Shown in pieces: positions 37,516 through 46,420 of a DNA stretch of 64,000 nucleotides. A program made the position numbers and the translations under genes. The DNA comes from Psychrosphaera haliotis (lineage in GTDB: Bacteria > Pseudomonadota > Gammaproteobacteria > Enterobacterales > Alteromonadaceae): the NCBI RefSeq assembly GCF_009728465.1, contig NZ_WOCD01000005.1, positions 912,011 to 976,010 of the forward strand, written 5' to 3'. The notes beneath the pieces were generated by a model. That model was not told where the DNA came from and did no database searches. It saw nothing but the letters and a program-made list of their open reading frames with translations. How positions within the stretch are numbered: the stretch's first letter is position 1; every line of letters starts with the position of its first letter.

Positions 37516-39199
37516 ATGAAAAAGGCGCAGAGAAAAGGAAGTTCAAACCGCTTTGTTCTATCTGCGGTTTATGGTGTTTTAGGCTTAACAACGTCGGCAC
37601 TCACGCACGCTACTGAAATAGAAATTAAACCGGTTATATCCTCTACTTATACCTATATTGGCGAAGCAGATTTCAGCGGCGTTAATTTTGATACGCCAAT
37701 TGAAGAAGGCCATCAGGCGTTATTGCTAAGCCCTGGTATTTCTATGATTGCCACTGGACCAGTATGGAACGGTACGTGGAATTTATCGCACACAAATATC
37801 AAACAACTCAATTCAGACATTGACGATACTTCATACAGTGATGTTTCGTTAAATAACCAATTTGGTTTTGTTAAAGACAGAGTGGTTTTGTCGGTTAATG
37901 GCAGTCGTCGTAATCAAAATATCGATCAACGTTTTGCTGGCGTGTCAGATCCTATATTTTCACAAGGTGAATACATTGACGTAGACAGTGGTACGGTGGG
38001 TTTAACGTTAAAAAATAAGTCAGGTTTCGCATTGGCAAAACAGCTTAAGTTATAACTTTACCACCACCGATTACAACGAAAACGATTTAGAAGAAACCAG
38101 CAACAGAGTTATCAACCTCAATAAAGGGGATACTCAAAATGCTGAGTTGCGTTTAATGTTTGGCCGACAAGCCAACAAGGTTAGAGGCAGTTTTATTGTT
38201 AATGGTAATTCAATAAAAAGAGATATTCGTGGTCGTCAAGATTACTTAGCCGCGTCGTTTAATGTGCAAGTACCAATTTGGTCTTCATTCGACATGGTGG
38301 TTAACGGTGAAAAAAGCCGAAACTCCATCGCGAATAATAACTTTGACTCCTCTAGTTTAGACAATGAATATTATGGTGCTGGTTTAGCTTGGCGTTTTGG
38401 CAAGCGTTCGTTTGCGGCGGTCACTATAAATAAAGATTCAAAAGGGCAGTCTCAGTTTAACGACAGTGGAGACTTTGATGATACTTTTGTTGGCTATCGA
38501 GTTGTGTTTGAGCCAAGTAAACGTACTTTATTAAGTTATCAAAATAGTCGTCGATTTTATGGTGAGTCGCATAACTTTTCTTACCGAAAAACCGGTAATA
38601 ATTGGGACATCAATGTTGGTTATAGCGAAGACTTAGGCAGTACATCGCGTTTAGTAAATGAGGCGGTTTCTGCAGGCGTTTATAGTTGTAATCCGGCACT
38701 GACATTCCGAGAAGCTTGTATTCCCTTATCTGGTTTCCCTGAGATACCTAACCCTAGCCGAGTTTACTTTGAGTTTTTTGACAACAACTATTTAATACAA
38801 GAAGTGTTAACTTTGAGTAAAGCGGTAAATGCGCAAATTACTTATAAAGGCAAAAAGAGCACGTTAACCTTGTCTTATAGCAAGGGCACCCAAGAGTTTT
38901 TAGAACTTCAAAATGAAGCCTTTGGCAGTGAGCAGGACAGTGAGCAATGGTCAGTTTCGTTTAACCACAGAATGTCTCGTCGTACTTCATTTGTTACTTC
39001 TGTGAATGAGACTAACGTAACTTCAAATGGTACAAGTGGCAATAGAGAAGGCTTTCAAGCAAGCATAGGTTTGGAACGTAGGTTAACGCGAAAAGCGACG
39101 GGGAAATTGAACATCCGCCGTTTTGATAACGACGGAAATTCAGGAACTCAAAATCGAAAGGATACTCGGTTGGAATTGCAGTATACCTATCAATTTTAG
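37516..39199 (+). pseudogene. TIGR03016-like PEP-CTERM-associated outer membrane protein, frameshifted
   Basis: Two frames encode one beta-barrel protein of about 560 residues. The first part (37516-38055) has a signal peptide, a 'EIEIKPVISSTYTY' start and 'LLLSPGISMIATGPVWNGTW', and stops after KQLKL. The other frame is already open before that stop (SHWQNSLSYNFTTTDYNEND) and runs to a C-terminal Tyr/Gln/Phe (LELQYTYQF), as expected for a barrel. Dropping one T from the TTT run at 38025-38027 joins them as NKSGSHWQNSLSYNF. The family is thought to be the outer-membrane partner of XrtA polysaccharide export. It is 6 bases after the autokinase. The break is either sequence error or real. Confidence 0.85.
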
Positions 39200-39432
39200 T
39201 GAGCGTGTGAGTTAAAGTTTAGGCCATTAGTGTGCTCTGAGCCATTATTTTTTGTTTCTTCTTGCTGTAACTCTTCAATTGGAATTTCTGCGTCAATTAC
39301 GTTTTTAATGAAGTACCAAGTATAAAAAACCATTAAGCCCAATGTTAAGGCTAAAATTCCAAAGCTCATCCATAACACTGGATCACTCATAAAGTCGCGA
39401 AACATTGATTCAAGATTAAAGTCAGTAAACAT
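39196..39432 (-). CDS. DUF3149-like small membrane protein
   Basis: A 78-residue protein with one strong transmembrane helix (about residues 20-42, 'LWMSFGILALTLGLMVFYTW'), preceded by 'DFMSDPVLW' and followed by an acidic tail ending in His-rich NFNSHAH. The 'SDPVLW...' pattern and length resemble the DUF3149 family; the function is unknown. AGGAG lies 7 bases before the ATG. An FNR-like box at 39488-39501 and a TATAAG -10 (39456-39461, minus strand) suggest anaerobic control. Its stop overlaps the stop of the convergent outer-membrane protein gene (TTAG). Confidence 0.65.
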   Translation of the reverse strand: MFTDFNLESMFRDFMSDPVLWMSFGILALTLGLMVFYTWYFIKNVIDAEIPIEELQQEETKNNGSEHTNGLNFNSHAH

Positions 39433-39487
39433 AATATTATCTCCTAATTGGTATGCTTATACTTTAGGCTTCGCAGTACTTTCTTAT

Positions 39488-39501
39488 ATGATCTAGATCA
39501 C
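39488..39501 (-). promoter_or_regulatory. FNR-like box upstream of the DUF3149 gene
   Basis: ATGATCTAGATCAC contains the 12-base perfect palindrome TGATCTAGATCA and matches TTGAT-N4-ATCAA at all but the outer bases. The box centre lies about 44 bases from the transcription start expected from the TATAAG -10 at 39456-39461. That is close to the -41.5 position of class II FNR activation. Confidence 0.55.
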
Positions 39502-39537
39502 ACTTTTTTAGCAACAAAATCCCAACCGATTCAACTA

Positions 39538-39551
39538 TTGATATAGATCAT
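39538..39551. promoter_or_regulatory. Second FNR-like box in the same divergent region
   Basis: TTGATATAGATCAT matches the FNR consensus TTGAT-N4-ATCAA at 9 of 10 positions. It is centred 50 bases from the first box, between the DUF3149 gene and the TonB receptor gene, and could serve either side. Confidence 0.5.
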
Positions 39552-39592
39552 GTTTTTGACTGTCTCAATCTACCGGACGAACCGTTTACATC

Positions 39593-39610
39593 GATACGAT
39601 ATAGTGTATC
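39593..39610. promoter_or_regulatory. Candidate metal-responsive (Zur-like) operator before the TonB receptor
   Basis: GATACGATATAGTGTATC is an 18-base inverted repeat (14 of 18 positions symmetric), 36 bases before the receptor GTG. Its GATA...TATC shape recalls Zur sites, and the receptor resembles the zinc receptor ZnuD. The match to any published consensus is partial. Confidence 0.4.
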
Positions 39611-39646
39611 ATTGCTTCAGTTGATTAATTATAAGAGAAGTTTACT

Positions 39647-42103
39647 GTGTCATTTAGAAAGTTACTTTTATCTGCAGCGTCTGTTGCCAGTGCGTTAGTA
39701 GTGAGCTCAGCGCTTGCTGCCCATAATATTGAAGGTGTTGTTACCGACGGCAAAGGAAAGCCAATTTCCAATGCTAAAATTTCAGTTCACGGTAGCACTA
39801 TTGTTCTTAAAACAGATGCCAATGGTCGCTTTAAAGTGATGGAGCAAGTGCAACATGCTGACGAACTGCATGTGGTTGCAGCGGGTTATAACCATGCCTC
39901 AGTAGACTTATCTGAACAAACAAGCCTTTACAATATTGTGTTGTCTCCGGCACTTATTGAACGTATTGACGTTACCGCTACGCCTTTGCATGGCTCAACA
40001 TTAGAGTCTGCTACGCCAATTACTGTGCTGAGCGACGAAGAGTTAAAAAATAAACACGCGTCCACTTTAGGCGAAACGCTGAAAGGCGAGTTAGGTGTTC
40101 ATTCTTCTTACTACGGCCCTGTTAGTAGCACACCAATTATTAGAGGCCTTGATGGCCCACGTGTATTAATAGCGCAAAACGGTTTAGATGTAGGCGATGC
40201 ATCTAGAGTTGGTCCAGATCACGTAGTGTCTACAGAAACCAGTACCGTTAAACAAATTGAAGTGTTACGCGGTCCTGCAACTTTATTTTATGGCAGTGGT
40301 GCTATTGGCGGCGTTGTAAATGTTGTTGATAATCGTGTTCCTAAAGCAATGGAAGAAAGCGCTGAAGTTCAACTGTCTTTTGGCGATGTAGCTGATGAGT
40401 CTGAGTTTTCTTTTGCAGTAAACACAGGCATTGAAAATGCGATTGGTAGTAATGATATTGCCTTGCACGCTGATGGTTTTTATCGCGACAGCAGCGACTA
40501 TAAAGTTCCAGGCAACCCTGAGTTACATGACGAGCATGATGAAGACCATGACGAACACGAAGAAGACCATGATGATCATGACGATGACCATGATGAGCAC
40601 GAAGAAGAACATGATGACCACGATGACCACGATGAGGATCATGACGAGCATGAGGAAGTACACGGCTCACAACTGCTAGAAAATAGTGCTTCTCGCTCAA
40701 AAGGTTTTAACGTAGGCGCAAGCTTACTACTTGATAATGGTTTTGTTGGTATTTCTGTTGGTTACCTTGACCGCCTATACGGCATTCCTGGTCACGCCCA
40801 TGCGCATGGCGAAGAGCATGATGAAGATCACGACGAGCATGAAGAAGACCACGATGAGCATGACGAGCACGAAGAACACGACGAGCATGCCGAAGAAGGG
40901 TATGTGATGGGTGATATGCGCCAAACCCGTGTTCAGATTGCCAGTGAGTTTAGTATTGCAAACTCTTGGGTTACGGGCATCAATACAAGGTTTGGTATTA
41001 CAAATTATCAACACCAAGAGTTAGAGTTTGATGAATTTGGTGACTCAGAAGTGGGCACGCAGTTTAACAATGACGCTTGGGAATTACGCAGTGATTTATT
41101 ACTCGCGGATATTAATGATTGGCACGGTGCATTAACGTTCGACATTAAGTCCTCTGACTTTGAAGCCATAGGTGAAGAAGCATTTACACCACCTTCAGAA
41201 ACAAAATCATATGCCATTGGTTTGTTGGAAGAAAAGCATTTTGACGATGTGTTAGTTCAATTAGGCGCAAGAGCGGAAAATGTTTCAATTGATTCAGACT
41301 TACATTCTTTTGAATTCACGCCAGTAAGTTTGTCAGCTGGTTTGGTTTATGACTTTACCAGTGGATACAACTTTGCAGCGTCTTATACGCACTCTTCTAG
41401 AGCGCCATCTGCCGCTGAATTACTGTCTTACGGTGCACATATAGGCACTAACTCTTTTGAAATTGGTGCTATTTATAGCTCAGTTGATGGCAGCACAACG
41501 TATAACGAGTCTGCTATTGAAGAAGAAACGTCGAACAATATTGAGTTGAGCTTAAGAAAGTTTGAAGGCAATACTGGTTTTGTAATTAACGCGTTTTACA
41601 ACGAAGTTGATGACTTTTACTACCAGGCCAATACGGGCGTAACTATTGATGAGTTAAACACGTACAAATACGAGGCTCGTAACGCTGAGTTTTACGGTGT
41701 TGAAGCACAATGGGTTTGGCAGGCGTCAAGCGACTTAAAAGTAACGCTGCAAGCGGATAGTATCAACGGTAAGTTGTCATCTGGCGAATATTTACCAAGA
41801 ATTCCACCAGTACGTTTAGGCACTACGTTTAACTATGAAATGGAAAATACGGCGTTAGAGTTAAGTGTTATGCACAACTTTGAGCAGGATAAGGTAGCTG
41901 AATTAGAAACGGCAACCGATGCTTATACAATGGTAGACGTAAAAGTTAATCATTACATGACGGTGAATAACATAGACATGACAGTATTTGCGAAAATTAA
42001 TAACGTATTTGATGAGGAAGCAAGAGTTCATACTAGCTTCCTTAAAAACGATACTTTATTGCCTAGCAGAGCATTTGTATTAGGATTCAGAGCTGCGTTT
42101 TAG
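39647..42103 (+). CDS. TonB-dependent receptor, ZnuD-like, with two metal-binding-like His/Asp/Glu loops
   Basis: An 818-residue outer-membrane receptor. It has a signal peptide ending ALAA, a carboxypeptidase-like N-terminal domain ('IEGVVTDGKGKPISNAKISV'), and a plug with 'VEVLRGPATLFYGSGAIGG'-type sequence (here IEVLRGPATLFYGSG). The barrel ends in Phe (LGFRAAF). Two loops (about residues 294-339 and 382-416) consist almost wholly of His, Asp and Glu, as in zinc-importing ZnuD receptors. Zinc is the likely substrate, with copper or nickel as alternatives. The start is GTG with AAGAGAAG upstream. Its end overlaps the convergent TIGR02444 gene by 24 bases. Confidence 0.88.
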   Translation: MSFRKLLLSAASVASALVVSSALAAHNIEGVVTDGKGKPISNAKISVHGSTIVLKTDANGRFKVMEQVQHADELHVVAAGYNHASVDLSEQTSLYNIVLSPALIERIDVTATPLHGSTLESATPITVLSDEELKNKHASTLGETLKGELGVHSSYYGPVSSTPIIRGLDGPRVLIAQNGLDVGDASRVGPDHVVSTETSTVKQIEVLRGPATLFYGSGAIGGVVNVVDNRVPKAMEESAEVQLSFGDVADESEFSFAVNTGIENAIGSNDIALHADGFYRDSSDYKVPGNPELHDEHDEDHDEHEEDHDDHDDDHDEHEEEHDDHDDHDEDHDEHEEVHGSQLLENSASRSKGFNVGASLLLDNGFVGISVGYLDRLYGIPGHAHAHGEEHDEDHDEHEEDHDEHDEHEEHDEHAEEGYVMGDMRQTRVQIASEFSIANSWVTGINTRFGITNYQHQELEFDEFGDSEVGTQFNNDAWELRSDLLLADINDWHGALTFDIKSSDFEAIGEEAFTPPSETKSYAIGLLEEKHFDDVLVQLGARAENVSIDSDLHSFEFTPVSLSAGLVYDFTSGYNFAASYTHSSRAPSAAELLSYGAHIGTNSFEIGAIYSSVDGSTTYNESAIEEETSNNIELSLRKFEGNTGFVINAFYNEVDDFYYQANTGVTIDELNTYKYEARNAEFYGVEAQWVWQASSDLKVTLQADSINGKLSSGEYLPRIPPVRLGTTFNYEMENTALELSVMHNFEQDKVAELETATDAYTMVDVKVNHYMTVNNIDMTVFAKINNVFDEEARVHTSFLKNDTLLPSRAFVLGFRAAF
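40526..40893 (+). repeat. Two low-complexity His/Asp/Glu-coding blocks in the receptor
   Basis: Blocks at about 40526-40664 and 40790-40893 are built from degenerate copies of CATGACGAGCATGA/CACGAAGAAGACCAT units coding for H-D-E-H and H-E-E-D. Between them lies ordinary barrel sequence. The same DNA patterns in both suggest expansion by duplication or slippage. Confidence 0.85.
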
Positions 42104-42538
42104 TAGCGACTGATACCTTGCCCAGTTGTGAGGTGCGGCGATGTTAGATTGATACTCTGCCGCATCTCTATTCATCATATCGCAAAGTAAACTTTGCTCT
42201 TGTTGTTCAAATAGAAGCTCAGCCTCTAATAAGTGATGTCGAATATCTTCATACTTATGGATCTGGGCTTTTTGCTGTTTAAAGGTTTCTCGACTGACTC
42301 TAATAGTTTGGGTAAATTTTCGAGAAAATACACTGATTTGGTTATGCAACAAATCTAGTTCGGTATCACTAATCTGTATGGATAAATCGTCGCAGTATAA
42401 GCAGAACAGCGCCATGTTTACGTTGCCATCATAGCTATTTTGCCAACTAAGTAACTCGTTTTGAAGTTCGTCTTGTTGATAGCTGGTAATGCTAAAGTGC
42501 CATAATTCTGCTGGCTCAATTAGATTCGTCATATTCAC
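42080..42538 (-). CDS. TIGR02444 family protein
   Basis: A 152-residue helical cytosolic protein. 'AELWHFSITSYQQDELQNEL' at the N-terminus and 'NVNMALFCLYCDDLSIQI' match the family, which is found in gammaproteobacteria just downstream of an ABC-F ATPase gene. Its function is unknown. The 23-base overlap with the upstream ABC-F gene means the two are co-translated, a conserved arrangement. The 3' end overlaps the convergent receptor gene by 24 bases. Confidence 0.82.
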   Translation of the reverse strand: MNMTNLIEPAELWHFSITSYQQDELQNELLSWQNSYDGNVNMALFCLYCDDLSIQISDTELDLLHNQISVFSRKFTQTIRVSRETFKQQKAQIHKYEDIRHHLLEAELLFEQQEQSLLCDMMNRDAAEYQSNIAAPHNWARYQSLLKRSSES

Positions 42539-44432
42539 TCCTCATCACTTCCATTTGCTCTTCATATTCAAACCATTCCATCTCAATGTCGTCAAGCTCG
42601 CTTTTTAAGCTTGCTTGTTCGCTAAGTAATTGGTTTAAATCTGACTTTCTTGATTCGGTATAAAGTTCTGTATCGCCCATCGCTTCTTCAATTTCGCCCA
42701 ATCGTTTGGTCATTTTTTCTTGCTGCAACACTAACTTATCGGCTTTTTTCTTTATTGGTGATAGGGCTTTTCTTAACTCAGCTTCTTTGCGTTTTTGGTC
42801 TTTTTTGGCCATTGCAGAGTTAGCTTTGTCGTTTACCTCTTCTTTGTTTTGATTAGCCAGACGTTCTTGGTCTAAAAGCCAAGTATGGTAGTCATCTAAG
42901 TCGCCGTCAAATGGCGCTACTTGACCGCTGTCTACTAAGTAAAGATCGTCGCAGGTAGACTTTAATAAGTGACGGTCATGGGCAATAAGTATCATGGCGC
43001 CTTCAAAACCCTGCAGCGCGATAGCCAGCGCTTGACGCATTTCTATGTCTAAGTGGTTAGTTGGTTCGTCGAGCAGTAATAAGTTTGGTTTTTGGAAAAC
43101 AATAAGGGCTAAAACTAAGCGTGCTTTTTCGCCACCAGAAAAGTTATCAATTTTGTCTAATGCTTGGTCGCCATTAAAACCGTAACCGCCGAGGTAGTCT
43201 CTGGCCATTTGCTCTGTCATGGTATTGTCTAGTGCCTGAACATGATCGGCAGGGCTTTGGCCTAATATTAATGTGTCTAATTGGTGCTGTGCAAAGTAGC
43301 CAATTCGTAAGTGTTTACTATGTTCAAATTCACCCGATAATGGCGGCAAGTCACGTGACAGTGTTTTTATTAGCGTGGATTTACCCGCACCATTTCGACC
43401 CAACAAACCAATGCGACTGCCAGGCACTAGGTTCATTCTAATTTTTGACAAAATTGCCGTATCGCCATAACCCGCAGCCACTTGATCCATTTTTATAATA
43501 GGATTTGGGATATTGGTTGCAGGTCTAAATTCAAAATGAAATTGCGAATCAACATGCGCCGGGGCAATCTTTTCCATTCGTTCTAACATTTTCACACGGC
43601 TTTGCGCTTGTTTGGCTTTGGTGGCCTGCGCTTTAAATCGGTCGATAAACGACTGAATATGTTTAATTTCAGTTTGTTGCTTTTCGAAGGTAGCTTGTTG
43701 TTGCGCTAGTTTTTCAGCACGTTGTGTTTCAAAGGTCGAATAGTTGCCGGTATAGCTATTTAGGCTGTTGTTCTCAACATGCAAAATGCCCTGACATATG
43801 TTGTCGATAAAGTCTCTGTCGTGAGAAATAAGTAAAATGGTGCCTTCGTATCGGTTGAGCCATTTTTCCAACCAAATAACCGCATCTAAGTCCAAGTGGT
43901 TGGTTGGTTCGTCGAGCAGTAAACAGTCACTGTCTATCATTAGAGCTTGCGCTAAGTTAAGGCGCATTCGCCAACCACCGGAAAAGCTTTTAACTGGACG
44001 CTTTTGAGCTTCTGCATCAAAACCCAAGCCGTTAAGCATTTCGCCAGCACGAGCTGGAATGGTGTAGGCATTGATGGTTTCTAAGTCATGATGTATTTGC
44101 GCAATTTCATGACCATTATTGTCTTGTTCTGCTTTTGCTAGTGCATTTTGTAATTTGCAGTATTTTTCATGACCGTCAATAACATACTCTAGTGCCGACT
44201 TGTCTAAGCCAGGCGTTTCTTGTTTTACCCAGGCAAGTTGCCATGCTTTTGGGTAAGAAATTTCACCACCGTCGTTGGATAGTTCACCGCGGATCATATT
44301 AAATAGCGTTGACTTACCACAGCCGTTTGCACCAACAATACCTATTTTATGGCCTGGATAAATGGTGGCAGAGGCTTGTTGAAAAAGAACTTTATTGCCA
44401 AGTTGTAAGTCAAGTTGTGAAATTTGCAGCAT
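42516..44432 (-). CDS. yheS: ABC-F family ATPase, YheS-like
   Basis: A 638-residue soluble protein with two ABC domains and no membrane span. The first Walker A is 'GIVGANGCGKST' (31-42) with signature 'SFSGGWRMRLN'. The second is 'GLLGRNGAGKST' with signature 'NFSGGEKARLVLAL'. Both have 'LLLDEPTNHLD'. The inter-domain linker is charged and helical, and the C-terminal about 100 residues form a coiled coil. ABC-F proteins act on the ribosomal E site; YheS is a likely translation factor for stalled ribosomes. Confidence 0.93.
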   Translation of the reverse strand: MLQISQLDLQLGNKVLFQQASATIYPGHKIGIVGANGCGKSTLFNMIRGELSNDGGEISYPKAWQLAWVKQETPGLDKSALEYVIDGHEKYCKLQNALAKAEQDNNGHEIAQIHHDLETINAYTIPARAGEMLNGLGFDAEAQKRPVKSFSGGWRMRLNLAQALMIDSDCLLLDEPTNHLDLDAVIWLEKWLNRYEGTILLISHDRDFIDNICQGILHVENNSLNSYTGNYSTFETQRAEKLAQQQATFEKQQTEIKHIQSFIDRFKAQATKAKQAQSRVKMLERMEKIAPAHVDSQFHFEFRPATNIPNPIIKMDQVAAGYGDTAILSKIRMNLVPGSRIGLLGRNGAGKSTLIKTLSRDLPPLSGEFEHSKHLRIGYFAQHQLDTLILGQSPADHVQALDNTMTEQMARDYLGGYGFNGDQALDKIDNFSGGEKARLVLALIVFQKPNLLLLDEPTNHLDIEMRQALAIALQGFEGAMILIAHDRHLLKSTCDDLYLVDSGQVAPFDGDLDDYHTWLLDQERLANQNKEEVNDKANSAMAKKDQKRKEAELRKALSPIKKKADKLVLQQEKMTKRLGEIEEAMGDTELYTESRKSDLNQLLSEQASLKSELDDIEMEWFEYEEQMEVMRSEYDESN

Positions 44433-44571
44433 AGAGAAAGTAAGGTTCCTAAAAAATTAACCATAGAATGGTATATCTTGCGTAACAAAACGTATACCCA
44501 AAGGGCGTGTTTTTTGTTTAAATACCGCGTCCTTCCGGTTATGGAAGTTGAATTTAGTTTTGGGTAGAAAA

Positions 44572-44778
44572 ATGACACAAAAGAAAAAGCGTTTTATTGC
44601 AGGTGCAACGTGTCCTGAATGCAAAAGCATGGATACCATGATGTTGTTTATTGAGAACAACGTTGAAAAAGTTGAGTGTAAATCTTGTGGTCACCAAATG
44701 ACTCAACCAGAAGGTGCTGTTCAAGGCGCAACCAGACAATTTGAACAAGTCATTGGTGTGTTTACGCCTGAAGACTAA
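44572..44778 (+). CDS. yheV: YheV family zinc-ribbon protein
   Basis: A 68-residue protein with two Cys pairs forming a zinc ribbon: 'GATCPECKSMD' and 'VECKSCGHQM'. It ends 'QVIGVFTPED', as in YheV. The ATG at 44572 gives the usual length; a TTG 24 bases upstream is less likely. It is divergent from the ABC-F gene, as yheV is from yheS in enterobacteria. Its molecular role is unknown. A 14-base palindrome (44805-44818) follows it, facing slyX. Confidence 0.88.
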   Translation: MTQKKKRFIAGATCPECKSMDTMMLFIENNVEKVECKSCGHQMTQPEGAVQGATRQFEQVIGVFTPED

Positions 44779-44830
44779 CTTTATGGCTAGCGTTGAATAA
44801 TTTATTACTGATCAGTAAATTTATTAGTGC

Positions 44831-45058
44831 TTAGTAATGTGGTGGTGGCGTTTCTTCCGACTGGTCCGCTACCGCAGAGCCTTTATCTTGGCTAAACTTT
44901 TGCGCAAGCAATTCTATTTGTCTTTTAAGCGTCGCCTGCGACAAGTTCAGTGCAGTGATCTCAGCATTGAGCTGATCAATCGTATCTTCTTGAAACGATA
45001 TTTGGCTTTCTAATGACTCAACTCGAGTAGTTAATTCTTGAAGTTTATCTGTGCTCAC
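44831..45058 (-). CDS. slyX: SlyX family protein
   Basis: A 75-residue coiled-coil protein. The heptad pattern 'LTTRVESLESQISFQEDTI' and the terminal 'EETPPPHY' are diagnostic of SlyX, whose function is unknown. The GTG at 45058 is preferred: it starts the conserved region and overlaps the WD40 gene by 14 bases. An ATG at 45079 would add seven residues. Confidence 0.88.
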   Translation of the reverse strand: MSTDKLQELTTRVESLESQISFQEDTIDQLNAEITALNLSQATLKRQIELLAQKFSQDKGSAVADQSEETPPPHY

Positions 45059-46289
45059 GAGCAATGTCCCATATTTCACTTAACCCAGCTGAGCTTTCGC
45101 TGATTACTTGGGTTTCATTATTTATAAAGCTGGCACTATACACTACCGCGCTTTGAGGGCGTGAGCCTTTCCTTGGTGTAACGTGCCATTGTTGCAGTTG
45201 TTTGCCTGTTTTTACATCCCACAGCGTTAATTGACGTGTAGGTGCGCCGGTTAATAACCACTTTCCATTTTCACTAAAGCGCGCACTTGAGAATATTTCT
45301 TGGCGATTAATAAAGTCGAGATTTGAAATAGCATTACCGGTTTTTAAGTCCCATATTCGAGCTTGTTTTTTACTGTCTGCGGTAAAGGCGTAACGCGCTT
45401 TTGGATCTAACGCGACGTGAATAACACGGCTGCTGTGTCTAAATTTATGCACCACTTGTCCGCTTGTCGTATCCCACAAGTAAGCAGCTTGGTCGCTTGA
45501 ACCAGTGAGTACATACTTACCATTAGGCGACATATCAATACTGTTTATTGCGTTGTTTATTTGTATTGCTTCGCCATTTTCATCAAGTAAGTCACGTTGA
45601 TGGCCAAGGAATTCTAAACGACGACCGCTTTCTAAGGTGATGTGCGTAACCATGCCGTTGCTTTTACCAATAACAATGCTGTTACCGTTGTCAGAAACAT
45701 CTACGGCTCTAATTGTCCCTAACATCATGCATTGTTCGCCGTTGCTCTCATTTACATTGATGCACTTGGTTCTGTCTAACACGGTTATTTGCGATGCTTT
45801 AGGCTCATCGGACGCTGGGTTATTTCGATTCACCCAAGCATTTGATGTGTCGTCTTTATTAACTTGAACTTTTGACTTTCGGGCTTGCCAAAAACCTGTG
45901 TTTTCGCCGGTGCTAATGTCCCACAAAGAGAAGTTATGTTTATCGGCGAGCACAGCATGTGAGTCATTGTCGGCAATGGCAATGGCAAAAATAACGTTGC
46001 TGTTGCTCATAATTGAGGTGCTTTCGCCCTCGTCAAAGGTAAGAGGCTGTTGCTCTATGTCATGCGACCATTGATATTTTGCACCGTTAGCATTGAGATC
46101 CCACAAAGCTACCCCATGATATAAGGTAGAGACAACGGAGTATTGACCAGAATTTGAAATACTGGCCGCAAACGCGCCCGATTGAGCGTGCTCAAACTGT
46201 TGCTTAGGTTTGTCACCTGCTGGTTGGCAACCACTTATTAACGTAGTCGCGATAATTACCATTGATGAAAAAAGATTTTTAACTCTCAA
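45045..46289 (-). CDS. WD40 repeat lipoprotein
   Basis: A 414-residue protein with a lipoprotein signal (lipobox 'TLISGCQP', Cys21) and five to seven WD40-like blades, such as 'SPNGKYVLTGSSDQAAYLWD', 'DPKARYAFTADSKKQARIWD' and 'SENGKWLLTGAPTRQLTLWD'. A beta-propeller at the inner face of the outer membrane, probably a scaffold; partners are unknown. The TTG start is supported by AGAGG 6 bases upstream. It overlaps slyX and is probably in one operon with it. Confidence 0.85.
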   Translation of the reverse strand: MRVKNLFSSMVIIATTLISGCQPAGDKPKQQFEHAQSGAFAASISNSGQYSVVSTLYHGVALWDLNANGAKYQWSHDIEQQPLTFDEGESTSIMSNSNVIFAIAIADNDSHAVLADKHNFSLWDISTGENTGFWQARKSKVQVNKDDTSNAWVNRNNPASDEPKASQITVLDRTKCINVNESNGEQCMMLGTIRAVDVSDNGNSIVIGKSNGMVTHITLESGRRLEFLGHQRDLLDENGEAIQINNAINSIDMSPNGKYVLTGSSDQAAYLWDTTSGQVVHKFRHSSRVIHVALDPKARYAFTADSKKQARIWDLKTGNAISNLDFINRQEIFSSARFSENGKWLLTGAPTRQLTLWDVKTGKQLQQWHVTPRKGSRPQSAVVYSASFINNETQVISESSAGLSEIWDIAREHR

Positions 46290-46420
46290 ATTTAACCTCT
46301 ATCTATTGGTCGCTGGTTTTTAGAGCGTTTTGGGGTTTTTCTTTACATTGATACTCGCTAGTATAGGCTACAACGAATTGAAAACTGTAGCATTAGATTT
46401 ATAAGAATAATGGAGAGAAC

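Noticed and set aside
40341..40700. Open frames antisense to and in another frame of the receptor gene, rich in His or Met/Thr
   Set aside because: They exist only because the repetitive His/Asp/Glu block lacks stops in other frames; no start signals and no independent sense.
44805..44818. Palindrome TTACTGATCAGTAA between yheV and slyX as a terminator
   Set aside because: Low GC stem and no T-run; may be chance.
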